Assembly: GCA_036263655.1 (NCBI GenBank)
Contig: DATAGP010000005.1
Span: 31,500 to 95,499 of the forward strand
Direction of reading: 5' to 3'
Length of the DNA stretch: 64,000 nucleotides
Source: Schlegelella_A sp036263655
GTDB lineage: Bacteria > Pseudomonadota > Gammaproteobacteria > Burkholderiales > Burkholderiaceae_C
Part shown: positions 24,689-33,263 of the stretch, piece by piece
How the letters are laid out: every line of letters starts with the position of its first letter
Numbering within the stretch: position 1 is the first letter of the stretch
Position numbers and translations under genes: made by a program
Notes under the pieces: model-generated
Databases searched by the model: none
What the model was told of the DNA's origin: nothing
Seen by the model: the letters and a program-made list of their open reading frames with translations, nothing else

Positions 24689-26002
24689 TTAGTCGCGCCG
24701 TGCGAAATGGCGTTGCCCGACCCACTGCGCTACCTTCTTGCCGAGCGAGACGCCGTCGGTGGCCGAGAACGTGAAATGCATGCCGCCGTACACGCGCGCG
24801 ATTTCGCTTTCCTCGTTGAGCGCTTCGGTGCTCGCATAGGTGCGCGCCGTGTTCGTGGCCTTGCTGTCGAAGGTGTACGACACCTTGGTCGTGCCGTAGT
24901 AGAGACGCAGCGTTTCGCCGAGGCCGCCGGCGGTGCACGAGTGGGCTGCCGGGTACTCGGGATGGTTCGGGGTCGGCGCCACCGGCGTCCAGGCCGGATC
25001 GGCCACGGTGGCCGCGTTGTTGTCGACGTCGGCGAGCGGGATGGCATTCAGCGGCCGCCAGAACTCGTAGAAGTACTTGGCCTCGAAGCACGCCGTGATC
25101 GCGTCGGCATGGACGACGTAGATGAAGGCCATGAGGCGCGCCGCCTCGGCGACGTCGCTCGTGCTGGCAGCGAAGCGGCCGAGGTTGCGCGTCACGAAGG
25201 CGTTGGGCGCCTCCGTGTGGAAGCGCGCGGCCTCGAGCTGATCGGCACTCCGCGCGATGGCCGTCGTGCCGCCACCGGCCTTGCTGACGTTGAAGGCGGA
25301 GGCATAGGCGGCGCCCTCGAGCGGCGGCGGCCCGGCCGGGCGGAACTGGTCGGCGCGGCTGAGCGAGAAAGGCTTGATGAACGGCACGTAGCGGTTCATC
25401 GGTGTCGGGTTGGCGCTCCTGAACTTGCCCGGCGCGGTGCTCGAGACGTAGGGCGCAAGCACGACGGCGCGGCCGTCAGCCGCGCGCATGGCGACGATCC
25501 GCGCCGCGACCTCGCTGCCCACGGCGAGCCCGCTCGTCTTCCCGGGGCCGTCCGGGATCGATGCCACCGCGCTGTCGAACGCCGGCTGGTACTGCTCGGC
25601 GCGGCCGGGATAGAGCGCCCCCAGCACGCCGTAGGCCGCGGCGCTCGCCGCGGCGTCGATCGAAGCGCCCGCCGGCGCCGTCGTCGGCGTGGCGGCGAAG
25701 GGAACGAAGCGGCCGTCGATCGCGCTCACCGCGTCGTAGATGGCGACATGCAGGGTGGCGAGGTCGGCCTGGTAGGTGGGGCGCTGCTCGGCCTCCGTGC
25801 TGTTGACCGTGCCGACGGCGAGCACCGTGCGGTTGGCGACGTCGTTCCAGTACGAAACCACGTTCGGGGAGCTCGCGCTCAGGGCGACACTGCGATCGTC
25901 GATTCCCGAGCCACCGCAGGCGGCGGGCAGCGCGGTCATCAGGCAGACGAGGATCAGCGATCGCGTTCGCTGCGGGGACGAGAGACGGGCGACATGCCGC
26001 AT
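24689..26002 (-). CDS. Vanadium-dependent haloperoxidase/PAP2-family lipoprotein
   Basis: A 437-residue exported protein with a lipobox (ALPAACGG). It has the vanadium haloperoxidase/PAP2 phosphatase core: KYFYEFWRPLNAI (K309, R316), then HPEYPAAHSC (H354), and IARVYGGMHF (R403, H409). These correspond to the vanadate/phosphate pocket K-R-(SGH)-R-H. The canonical PSGHS loop reads PAAHS here, so two loop residues differ. The enzyme could oxidise halides or act as a phosphatase in the periplasm. The start has GGAG seven bases upstream. Divergent from a LysR gene (107 nt apart) that may regulate it. Confidence 0.85.
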   Translation of the reverse strand: MRHVARLSSPQRTRSLILVCLMTALPAACGGSGIDDRSVALSASSPNVVSYWNDVANRTVLAVGTVNSTEAEQRPTYQADLATLHVAIYDAVSAIDGRFVPFAATPTTAPAGASIDAAASAAAYGVLGALYPGRAEQYQPAFDSAVASIPDGPGKTSGLAVGSEVAARIVAMRAADGRAVVLAPYVSSTAPGKFRSANPTPMNRYVPFIKPFSLSRADQFRPAGPPPLEGAAYASAFNVSKAGGGTTAIARSADQLEAARFHTEAPNAFVTRNLGRFAASTSDVAEAARLMAFIYVVHADAITACFEAKYFYEFWRPLNAIPLADVDNNAATVADPAWTPVAPTPNHPEYPAAHSCTAGGLGETLRLYYGTTKVSYTFDSKATNTARTYASTEALNEESEIARVYGGMHFTFSATDGVSLGKKVAQWVGQRHFARRD

Positions 26003-26108
26003 GCGAGGCTCCTGTTCACCGATCTCGTTGCGATCCGATCGGCGTGTCGCGAGGCTAAGGGCCGGCTCGGCGCGGCGGAAGGCGCAAGACTGCAGAATGG
26101 GAGCCGCA

Positions 26109-27020
26109 ATGCCGCATAACCCGAGCGCGCTCCATTGGGACGACCTCAAGTACCTGCTCGGCGTGGGGCGTCATGGCAGCACGCTGGCTGCCGGTCGTGC
26201 CCTCAAGGTCGATCAGTCGACCGTCCAGCGGCGCCTGGCCGATCTCGAGAAGCGCATCGGCCAGTCGCTGGTGCAGCGGCAGGCGACGGGCTACCGCCTG
26301 ACCGAGCTCGGTCAGGAGTTGCTGCCGTTCGCCGAGGCGGTCGAGAGCGCCGTGCGGGCGTTCGAGGAGCGGCTGCAGGCGCTGAAGGACGACGCCTCGG
26401 GTGTGATCCGGATGACCTGCCCGGAGCCGATCGTCCTGAAGATGACGCAGGCCGGGCTCCTCGAGCGCTTCCATGCCCGCCACCCGCGCCTGCAGGTGCA
26501 GTTCGTCATGAGCGATCGCTACGTCGATCTAGCCAACGGCGACGCGGACGTCGCCTTGCGTTCCGGCGACACCGAGGACGAGCTGCTGACCGGCCGCAAG
26601 ATCGCCGACTCGCACTGGGCGCTCTTTGCCAGCAAGGGCTACGTCGAGCGCTTCGGCCGGCCGGCGGATCTCGGCGATCTCTCGGGCCACGCGCTGGTCG
26701 GCTTCGACGAGACGATGGCCAAGCACCGCGCGGCGCAGTGGCTGCGCAGCCTCGGACCCGACGTGCAGATCGCCAGCCGCTGCAACAGCGTGCTCGGCCT
26801 CATCCATTCGGTGAAGGCCGGCGTCGGCGTCGGCCCATTGCCGCTGCCGCTCGGCGACAGCGAGCCCGACCTGGTCCGGCTCACCGACCCGGTGCCCGAG
26901 CTGACGCGAAGCTGGCGCCTGCTGACGACCCAAGAGCTGAGGCGAACCCCCCGCGTCTCGGCGTTCTTCGATTTCATCATCGACGAGATCGAGTCCCTGC
27001 GGCCGATCCTGACCGGGTGA
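26109..27020 (+). CDS. LysR-family transcriptional regulator
   Basis: A 303-residue LysR regulator. The helix-turn-helix is WDDLKYLLGVGRHGSTLAAG, then RALKVDQSTVQRRLADLEKR, with LTELGQELLPFAE after the wing. The effector domain begins near residue 95 (GVIRMTCPEPIVLKMTQAG) and includes DRYVDLANGDADVALRSGD. This branch (short DNA-binding preface, ALHWDDL opening) often controls adjacent divergent genes. The start at 26109 is chosen for GGGAG at 26099-26103; an ATG four codons upstream is also in frame. Divergent from the haloperoxidase-like gene. Inducer unknown. Confidence 0.9.
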   Translation: MPHNPSALHWDDLKYLLGVGRHGSTLAAGRALKVDQSTVQRRLADLEKRIGQSLVQRQATGYRLTELGQELLPFAEAVESAVRAFEERLQALKDDASGVIRMTCPEPIVLKMTQAGLLERFHARHPRLQVQFVMSDRYVDLANGDADVALRSGDTEDELLTGRKIADSHWALFASKGYVERFGRPADLGDLSGHALVGFDETMAKHRAAQWLRSLGPDVQIASRCNSVLGLIHSVKAGVGVGPLPLPLGDSEPDLVRLTDPVPELTRSWRLLTTQELRRTPRVSAFFDFIIDEIESLRPILTG

Positions 27021-27132
27021 CCGGCGCCGCCACTTCGACAAGCCGGCGCGCTCCGACCTCGAGCGAGGTCCACCGGATGTTCCAGAGCGTCGCTCCGGTC
27101 GGACGAGGCGCCGTCTTCCGGGTGCTCGCCGC

Positions 27133-28077
27133 CTAGGGCGTACGCGCGCATCGCGCGGCCTGGCGGCGGCGGCGCAGGGCTACGCCGAGCATGCCCAGTC
27201 CTGCCATCGTCATCACCAGCATCGACGGCTCCGGTACCGGCGTCACGGGACCGTCGAGCAGAGGTCGCACGGAGATGTCCAGCAGTTCGATCGGCGAGCC
27301 GCCAAGCAGCGTGGCCGCGCCAGTGGCGAGGTTGACCTGGTAGAGCTCTGTCGTCGGCGTGCTCCCGGACGCGTCGTCAAGGCTCAGGTAGGCGACGCCG
27401 CTGGCTCCGCTGATGTCGAAGCCGATGGAAGCCGAGAAGGCGAGGACACCCGAGGGGCCGATGCTGGTCAACTGACCTCCATTCGGACTCGGGCTGCCAT
27501 TGATGCCACCGATGGTGTACAGGGAATCGTTGAAGTAGCTGTACGCGTAGAGCGTTGTCTGCGTGGCGCCTGGGAAGTTGTTGGAGTACGCGATGCCGGC
27601 GACGAACGAGTTGCTGATCGAGAGCGGAGTGTCCTGCGCGATCAGCGCGCCGGTCGTCGCATTCACGCGATAGTTCTGGCCCTCCCCGGTGACGACCCGC
27701 AGCGCATCGACGACCGGGTTGAAGTCGATCGAGATTCGCGTCGACGTCGTGCCGGTGAGCGTCAGCGGACCGCCCACCGGGGTTGCTGCGAACGTGCTCG
27801 TGTTGATGGTGTACAGCTGGGCGGCGGCGCCCGCACTGCTCAGGGCATAAAGCTGACCGTCGGATGGGCGAAAGTCGATCGCCCTCAGCGTCTGTCCGGC
27901 GACGACGCCGAAGATGGAGCCCGTACTGAGCAGCGAACCTGCGCTGGCGCTGTCGAAAGTCACCAGCGTCGGCGTGGCGGTATCCGCCAGACCATAGACC
28001 AGTTCAGCATGGGCGGCGCCAGCAATGCCCGCGAGTGCAACCACGGTACTGAACGCCGAGACAAAGCGGGACCTCAT
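27133..28077 (-). CDS. PEP-CTERM protein with DUF4394 domain
   Basis: A 314-residue exported protein. Signal peptide: MRSRFVSAFSTVVALAGIAGAAHA. The body is a DUF4394 beta-propeller-like domain with repeated motifs (VYGLADTATPTLVTFDSA; LRAIDFRPSDGQLYALSSAG; TRISIDFNPVVDALRVV). It ends with VTPVPEPSMLVMTMAGLG and an RRRR stop-transfer tail, the PEP-CTERM sorting signal read by exosortase. It is likely cell-surface or extracellular. GGAG precedes the start at 28077. The gamma-glutamyltransferase gene lies 60 nt upstream on the same strand. Second PEP-CTERM gene in the window; no exosortase gene is present. Confidence 0.9.
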   Translation of the reverse strand: MRSRFVSAFSTVVALAGIAGAAHAELVYGLADTATPTLVTFDSASAGSLLSTGSIFGVVAGQTLRAIDFRPSDGQLYALSSAGAAAQLYTINTSTFAATPVGGPLTLTGTTSTRISIDFNPVVDALRVVTGEGQNYRVNATTGALIAQDTPLSISNSFVAGIAYSNNFPGATQTTLYAYSYFNDSLYTIGGINGSPSPNGGQLTSIGPSGVLAFSASIGFDISGASGVAYLSLDDASGSTPTTELYQVNLATGAATLLGGSPIELLDISVRPLLDGPVTPVPEPSMLVMTMAGLGMLGVALRRRRQAARCARTP

Positions 28078-28137
28078 TTGATCACTCCAGTTCGACAGAT
28101 GGATGGCTCGCCCGGCAAGGCACGTCAAGCGCTCGAG

Positions 28138-29979
28138 CTACCAGCCCACCGCGTGTCCGTCCTTGCGGGGATCGGACCCCGACCGGTAGACCCCATTGAC
28201 CGGGCCGGGCCGCGGCGAGTTGAACTGCGGTGCGGGCAGGGCCGGGTCGCGCTGGAAATAGATTGCCTGGAAGCCCCCGACGCTGCCGTTCGTCGTGGCG
28301 ATGGGATGTCCCATGGCCTGCAGCGCATCGCCCACGATGGACCGCAGGTTCGGTTCGAGGGACAGGGTACCCGGGCCCGTGGTGCTCTGCGAGTGCGTGT
28401 AGCGCGCCGCGTCAGCCGACGCTTGAGGGTTGAAGCCGAGATCGATCGCATTGATCAGATGCGTCACGTGCGAGTACGCCTGGATGGCGCCTTGCATGTT
28501 GCCGAAGGCCATGCGGGGCTCACCGTCCTTCATGACGAAGCCGGTGATGATGGTGTGAAACGGCCGTTTACGCGGCGCAACCACGTTGGGATGGTTCGGC
28601 GTGCGGTTGAAGCCGGCGCCGCGGTCGTGAAGCACGAAGCCGTATCCGGGGACGGTGATCCGGCTGCCGAACACGTTGAAGACACTGTGGACGACAGACG
28701 CCATGTTTCCCCAGCGGTCGGCGGTCATCAGGTTGATCGTGCCACCGAGCGGGTTGGGCCCGGGCACCACGCTCGCGCGCATCGGGTTGAGCTGGTTGCA
28801 CTTGGAGGCTGCGTAGGACTTGGACAACAGCCGGATGAGCGGGACCTTGACGAACAGCGGATCACCGTTGTAGGCCCCGAGATCGGCATAGGCAAGCTTC
28901 TTCGCTTCCACCAGGAAATGCCAGAACTGCGGCGACATGTGGCCCAGGTTCGCCAGGTTGTAGCCGTGGTGCGGGACGCATGCTTCGAGAATGTTCAACA
29001 TGAGCAGCGCGGCCCAGCCCTGGCCGGGCGGAGGCACCTGGAACACGTCGAAACCGTGGTAATTGGTCGAGATCGGTTCGACCCATTCGGGCCGGAAGTC
29101 CGCGAGGTCGCTCAAGGTCATGACGCCGCCGAGCGACTGGACCTTGTTGACGATCGCCTCCGCGATCGGGCCGCGGTAGAAGGCATCTGCCCCTTGCGTC
29201 TGCAGCAGCCGCATCGCCCGCGCCAGGCCGGGATTGCGGAACACGCTGTACAAGGCGGGAACGTTGTTGTTGACCAGGAGCTCGCGTGCGGAGTCGATGT
29301 CGTTGCGAAGGGCGTTGACGCTGCTGGCCCAGTCCGCATGGTGTCGCTCCGTGATGCCGAAGCCCTCCTCGGCCAGGGTCGCCGCACGGTCGAACGTCTC
29401 CCTGAACGTCATGGTGCCGAAGCGCTTCAACATGGCGTCGAAGCCCGCCACGGCGCCCGGCACCGTGATCGAGTTCACCCCGGTGAGCGTGCGGGTGCTG
29501 AAGTAGGACTCGGTCCACCCGGCCGGAGCCCAGCCGGCGCTGTTCAGGGCGTACAGCTTCTTGTCTCGGGCAGACCAATAGAGCACGAACACATCACCGC
29601 CGATGCCGGTATCGTTCTGCGAGGTCACGTCCAGAACCGCTGCAGTGGCGACGGCCGCATCCATCGCGTTGCCGCCTTTCTCGAGGATCTCGAGTCCGGC
29701 CTGGGCCGCCAGATGATGGCTGGTGGCGACCATGCCGTTCCTGGCGACGACTTCCGAACGGCCTTGGTCACGCCAGCCCATGGGGCGGGTGCCCCGCACG
29801 GTCTTGTCATTCAAGCTCACGCCCGGATTCTCGAGGCCGAGCGGGATGCCGAACGGCGTCTGCGACTGGGCGGTCGCGCCAGCGGCCGCGGCCGTGATCG
29901 CCAGCGACAGGACTGCATTGCGCAGTGACGACGAGTGGCCTGAGCAACGCCGAACCGCGCTCATCAGATTGGGCAGCAT
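28138..29979 (-). CDS. Gamma-glutamyltransferase family protein
   Basis: A 613-residue Ntn-hydrolase of the gamma-glutamyltransferase/acylase family. An exported N-terminus (NAVLSLAITAAAAGATAQ) is followed by the large subunit (GMVATSHHLAAQAGLEILEKGGNAMDAAV; GIGGDVFVLYW). The autocatalytic cleavage site is at PLGGTINL, with T414 as the nucleophile; its spacing to the later DRWGN matches T391 of the E. coli enzyme. The small subunit follows. It would act on glutathione or gamma-glutamyl compounds in the periplasm, though acylase activity is possible. I start at 29979 because GAGGAG lies just upstream; an ATG 10 codons earlier has none. Confidence 0.9.
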   Translation of the reverse strand: MLPNLMSAVRRCSGHSSSLRNAVLSLAITAAAAGATAQSQTPFGIPLGLENPGVSLNDKTVRGTRPMGWRDQGRSEVVARNGMVATSHHLAAQAGLEILEKGGNAMDAAVATAAVLDVTSQNDTGIGGDVFVLYWSARDKKLYALNSAGWAPAGWTESYFSTRTLTGVNSITVPGAVAGFDAMLKRFGTMTFRETFDRAATLAEEGFGITERHHADWASSVNALRNDIDSARELLVNNNVPALYSVFRNPGLARAMRLLQTQGADAFYRGPIAEAIVNKVQSLGGVMTLSDLADFRPEWVEPISTNYHGFDVFQVPPPGQGWAALLMLNILEACVPHHGYNLANLGHMSPQFWHFLVEAKKLAYADLGAYNGDPLFVKVPLIRLLSKSYAASKCNQLNPMRASVVPGPNPLGGTINLMTADRWGNMASVVHSVFNVFGSRITVPGYGFVLHDRGAGFNRTPNHPNVVAPRKRPFHTIITGFVMKDGEPRMAFGNMQGAIQAYSHVTHLINAIDLGFNPQASADAARYTHSQSTTGPGTLSLEPNLRSIVGDALQAMGHPIATTNGSVGGFQAIYFQRDPALPAPQFNSPRPGPVNGVYRSGSDPRKDGHAVGW

Positions 29980-30050
29980 GCTGTCTCCTCGAGTGTCGTG
30001 GTCCGACACCTATCGCAGAGACCTGCACCAATTTGGCGGCCCCTAAATCC

Positions 30051-30079
30051 ACAGTAAAGGAACCGTTACATAGTGTCAA
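30051..30079 (-). promoter_or_regulatory. Sigma-70-like promoter for the gamma-glutamyltransferase gene
   Basis: In the unusually AT-rich gap 29980-30267, read on the minus strand, there is a perfect -35 TTGACA (30079-30074), a 17-nt spacer and a -10-like TACTGT (30056-30051). This would give a leader of about 65 nt before the start at 29979. The rest of the 288-nt gap holds no gene that I can see. Confidence 0.5.
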
Positions 30080-30267
30080 TACGAGAGACGAGCACGCGGT
30101 TATTGGATCGTCCTTGACGAAAGTCCTTCTCGGTGCCAGAGCAACAACCGTGGAGCTTGGACAGATCTCAGAGGCCAGTTAACAGCGAAGCAAGTTGTGG
30201 CGATGCCGTCGCACCGCTGACGCATCGCATGCCACGCGCCAGCTCGCGAGCTGCTGTGCCGCGCCGC

Positions 30268-31722
30268 TCAGAACGGATAGTGCCGCGGCGTCGTCTGCAC
30301 CGTGATCCACCTCAGGTCGGTGAACTCGGCGATGCCGGCGCTGCCGCCGAACCGGCCGAGCCCCGAGCCCTTGACGCCGCCGAAGGGCATCTGCGCCTCG
30401 TCGTGCACCGTCGACGCGTTGACGTGGCAGATGCCCGACTCGATCCGCCGCGCGACGTTGATGGCGCGGCCGATGTCGCGCCCGAACACCGCCGCGGAGA
30501 GGCCGTACTCGTTGTCGTTGGCGCACTCGACCGCCGCCTCGACGCCGCTGACGCGGACGATGCACTTCACCGGCCCGAAGGTCTCCTCATGGAAGATGCG
30601 CATCTCGCGCGTGACGTGGTCGAGCAGGGTCGCCGGCATCAGCGTGTTCTCGGCCTTGCCGCCGCAGAGCAGCTTGGCGCCCTTGGCCAGCGCGTCGTCG
30701 ATCAGCGCATTGCAGTGCTCGACCGTGTGCATGCCGACCACCGAGCCGAGCACCACCGGGTCCTTGCCGCGCGGGTCGCCGAGCGGCAGCGCCTTGGCCT
30801 TGGCGACGAAGCGGTCGACGAAGGTGTCGGCGATCTTGGTGTCGACGATGACCCGCTCGGTGCTCATGCAGATCTGCCCCGAGTTGGCGAAGCAGCCGAA
30901 GGCGGCGGCATTCACCGCCTCGTCGATGTCGGCGTCGTCGAGGATGACGAGCGGCGCCTTGCCGCCGAGCTCGAGCACCACCGGCTTCAGGTGCTTGGCG
31001 CAGACCGCGGCGATGATCTTGCCGACCCGCGTCGAGCCGGTGAAGTTGACGCGCCGCACCGCCGGGTGCGCGACCATCGCCTCGACCACCGCGCCCGCGT
31101 CTTGCGGGGCGTTCGTCACGTAGTTCAGGACGCCGGGCGGGAAGCCCGCCTCCTGGAACGCCTCGACGATCAGGCGGTGCGTGCGCGGACAGCTCTCGCT
31201 GCCCTTCAGCACCACGGTGTTGCCGCAGGCCAGCGGCGTGGCGATGGCCCGCGTCGCCAGGATCACCGGCGCGTTCCACGGCGCGACGCCGAGGACGACG
31301 CCGGCCGGCTGGCGGATGCCCATCGCCAGCGAGCCGGGCACGTCGGAGGGAATGATCTCGCCGGCGATCTGCGTCGTGATCGACGCCGCCTCGCGGACCA
31401 TGCCGGCCGCGAGCATGACGTTGAAGCCGGCCCAGCCGGCGCTGGCGCCGGTCTCGGCGGCGATCGCCTCGATGAACTGCGGCACCCTGGCGTCGAGGGC
31501 GTCGGCGGCCTTCAGCAGCAGGGCGCGGCGCTCGCTCGGGCCGGTCTGGCTCCAGGTCTTGAAGGCCGCCGCCGCGGCCTCGACGGCGCGGACCGCGTCC
31601 TCGGGGCTGGCGGCGGGGGCGCGCGTCGCGACCTGCTGGTCGAGCGGGTTGCGGCGTTCGAAGGTGGCGCCGTTCTTCGCGGTCGCGGCGAGGCCGTTGA
31701 TGAGCATGGACAGATCGGACAT
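30268..31722 (-). CDS. Aldehyde dehydrogenase module (aromatic-aldehyde type)
   Basis: The dehydrogenase part of the fused frame, 484 residues if started at the internal ATG 31722, which has GGAG six to seven bases upstream. NAD(P)+-dependent aldehyde dehydrogenase: GVAPWNAPV (N150), FTGSTRVGK nucleotide loop, LELGGKAP (E251) and the nucleophile C285 in NSGQICMSTERV. The C-terminus has EETFGPVKCI and PFGGVKGSGLGRFGG. Overall it resembles salicylaldehyde/vanillin/benzaldehyde dehydrogenases. With the benzoylformate-decarboxylase-like gene nearby, oxidation of benzaldehyde or a substituted form to the acid is the likely role (MdlD-like). Last module of the Liv operon. Confidence 0.88.
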   Translation of the reverse strand: MSDLSMLINGLAATAKNGATFERRNPLDQQVATRAPAASPEDAVRAVEAAAAAFKTWSQTGPSERRALLLKAADALDARVPQFIEAIAAETGASAGWAGFNVMLAAGMVREAASITTQIAGEIIPSDVPGSLAMGIRQPAGVVLGVAPWNAPVILATRAIATPLACGNTVVLKGSESCPRTHRLIVEAFQEAGFPPGVLNYVTNAPQDAGAVVEAMVAHPAVRRVNFTGSTRVGKIIAAVCAKHLKPVVLELGGKAPLVILDDADIDEAVNAAAFGCFANSGQICMSTERVIVDTKIADTFVDRFVAKAKALPLGDPRGKDPVVLGSVVGMHTVEHCNALIDDALAKGAKLLCGGKAENTLMPATLLDHVTREMRIFHEETFGPVKCIVRVSGVEAAVECANDNEYGLSAAVFGRDIGRAINVARRIESGICHVNASTVHDEAQMPFGGVKGSGLGRFGGSAGIAEFTDLRWITVQTTPRHYPF

Positions 31723-32463
31723 GGCGTTCTCCTGGACGGGGGTGGGCGAGGCCGCGCCAGCGGCCCCGAGGTAGGCGTGGCGGACGGCGTCGGAGCGGGC
31801 GAGCTCCGCTGCCGTGCCGCTGGCGACGATGCGGCCGCGCTCGAGGACGTGGCCGCGATCGGCGATGGCGAGGGCCTTGCGCACGTTCTGCTCGACGAGC
31901 AGCACCGTGGTGCCGGCGTCGGCGATGCGCCGGGCGATGGCGAGCAGCTCGTCGACCATGCGCGGGGCGAGGCCCAGCGACGGCTCGTCGAGGAGGAGCA
32001 GGCGCGGGCCGGACATCATGGCCCGGGCGACGGCGACCATCTGCTGCTCGCCGCCGCTCATGGTCCCGGCGAGCTGGCCGGCGCGCTCGGCCAGGCGCGG
32101 GAAGTCGCGCAGGACCTGCGCCTGGCGCCGGCGGCGCTCGTCGCGGCCGACGAGCCAGCCGCCGAGCTCGATGTTCTCGGCGACTGTCATCTGCCCGAAC
32201 AGCTGCCGGCCTTCGGCGACGAGGGCCAGGCCGCGGCGCACCGCCCGGTTCGGCTCCTCCGGCGGCAGCGGCTCGCCGTCGAGGACGATGCGGCCGAGGC
32301 GCGGGATCAGTCCGGCGATCGCCTTCAGCAGGGTCGTCTTGCCGGCGCCGTTGGGCCCGAGCACGACGGTGAGCCCGGGCTCGATCCGCAGGTCGAGATC
32401 GCGCACCACCAGGAAGCGGCCGTAGCCGGCGCTGACGCCGTCGAGGGCGAGCTGAGCGCTCAT
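30268..32463 (-). CDS. LivF-type ABC ATPase fused in frame to aldehyde dehydrogenase
   Basis: One uninterrupted frame of 731 residues. Residues 1 to about 240 are a branched-chain-type ABC ATPase (LivF): Walker A GPNGAGKTT at 36-44, signature SGGEQ at 136-140, Walker B LLLLDE at 155-160, and the family ending near HAYLG. A short linker (AAGAASPTPVQENA) then runs directly into a complete aldehyde dehydrogenase starting at residue 248. No stop codon separates them, and I see none in the other two frames at the junction. An internal CAGGAG before the dehydrogenase ATG would still permit separate synthesis. LivF normally ends near 235-240 residues. The start at 32463 overlaps the livG stop (ATGA). 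LivF drives import of the transporter's substrate. Confidence 0.8.
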   Translation of the reverse strand: MSAQLALDGVSAGYGRFLVVRDLDLRIEPGLTVVLGPNGAGKTTLLKAIAGLIPRLGRIVLDGEPLPPEEPNRAVRRGLALVAEGRQLFGQMTVAENIELGGWLVGRDERRRRQAQVLRDFPRLAERAGQLAGTMSGGEQQMVAVARAMMSGPRLLLLDEPSLGLAPRMVDELLAIARRIADAGTTVLLVEQNVRKALAIADRGHVLERGRIVASGTAAELARSDAVRHAYLGAAGAASPTPVQENAMSDLSMLINGLAATAKNGATFERRNPLDQQVATRAPAASPEDAVRAVEAAAAAFKTWSQTGPSERRALLLKAADALDARVPQFIEAIAAETGASAGWAGFNVMLAAGMVREAASITTQIAGEIIPSDVPGSLAMGIRQPAGVVLGVAPWNAPVILATRAIATPLACGNTVVLKGSESCPRTHRLIVEAFQEAGFPPGVLNYVTNAPQDAGAVVEAMVAHPAVRRVNFTGSTRVGKIIAAVCAKHLKPVVLELGGKAPLVILDDADIDEAVNAAAFGCFANSGQICMSTERVIVDTKIADTFVDRFVAKAKALPLGDPRGKDPVVLGSVVGMHTVEHCNALIDDALAKGAKLLCGGKAENTLMPATLLDHVTREMRIFHEETFGPVKCIVRVSGVEAAVECANDNEYGLSAAVFGRDIGRAINVARRIESGICHVNASTVHDEAQMPFGGVKGSGLGRFGGSAGIAEFTDLRWITVQTTPRHYPF

Positions 32464-33263
32464 GCGGACTCCGCCATCTCGTCGCCGAGATAGGCCTCGA
32501 TCACGGCGCGGTCGCGCACGACCTCGGCCGGCGCCGCATCGGCGAGCGTGCGGCCCTGATGCAGCACGATCACGCGGTCGACGTGGCGCAGCAGCGTCGT
32601 CACCGCGTGCTCGATCCAGACCACCGTCAGCCCGAAGTCGTCGCCGAGCCTGCGGATCAGCAGCGCGGTGCGCTCCAGCTCCGCTTCGGTGAGTCCGGCC
32701 GCGACCTCGTCGAGGAGCAGGATGCGCGGCCGCGTCGCCAGCGCCATGCCGATCTCGAGCAGGCGCTGCTGCGACGGGGTCAGGTCGGCGGCGGCGCGCC
32801 CGGCCTCGGCGGCGAGGCCGAGACGTTCGAGCAGCGCGCCGACTTCGTCGGCCGTATCGCCGTGGTCGCGGCCGCCGTGGCGTGATCCGCTTGCCGACGG
32901 CGCACGGTCGGCAAGCGCCGCCGCGGCGCGGGCGCGCCCGGCGAACTCGCGCCCGAAGGCGACGTTGGCCGCGACCGACAGGCCGGCGAAGACGCGCGGC
33001 GTCTGGAACGTGCGGGCGACGCCGTGCCGGGCGAAGCGGTGCGGCGCGGCGCCGGTGAGCTCGTCGCCGCCGACGCGGATGCGGCCGGCGGTCAGCGCCT
33101 GCACCCCGGACAGGGCGTTGAAGAAGGTGGTCTTGCCGGCGCCGTTCGGGCCGATGATGCCGACCCGCTCGCCGGCTGAAAAGCGCGCACTCACGCAGTC
33201 GACGGCGAGCAGGCCGCCGAAGCGGACGCTGACGTCCTCCGCCTCGAGGACGACCTCGCTCAC
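32460..33263 (-). CDS. livG: Branched-chain-type ABC transporter ATPase LivG
   Basis: A 267-residue ABC ATPase, first of the two in this transporter. Walker A GPNGAGKTT at about 38-46, Q-loop VARTFQTPRVF, Walker B ILLLDE. The signature is divergent: LTPSQQRLLE replaces LSxGQQR, and the post-Walker-B residues read DEVAAGLTEAE. This matches a variant LivG group seen with aromatic and other non-amino-acid substrates. The region 115-140 is Arg/Ala-rich. The GTG start at 33263 is supported by GGAG and overlaps the livM stop (GTGA); its own stop overlaps livF (ATGA). Works with LivF to energise LivHM. Confidence 0.9.
   Translation of the reverse strand: MSEVVLEAEDVSVRFGGLLAVDCVSARFSAGERVGIIGPNGAGKTTFFNALSGVQALTAGRIRVGGDELTGAAPHRFARHGVARTFQTPRVFAGLSVAANVAFGREFAGRARAAAALADRAPSASGSRHGGRDHGDTADEVGALLERLGLAAEAGRAAADLTPSQQRLLEIGMALATRPRILLLDEVAAGLTEAELERTALLIRRLGDDFGLTVVWIEHAVTTLLRHVDRVIVLHQGRTLADAAPAEVVRDRAVIEAYLGDEMAESA

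Noticed and set aside
28138..30009. Start of the gamma-glutamyltransferase at ATG 30009
   Set aside because: No ribosome-binding site there, while GAGGAG directly precedes the ATG at 29979.
30133..32493. 786-residue plus-strand frame opposite the dehydrogenase and LivF
   Set aside because: Low-complexity Arg/Ala/Gly translation with no family features; the minus-strand reading carries complete enzyme motifs.
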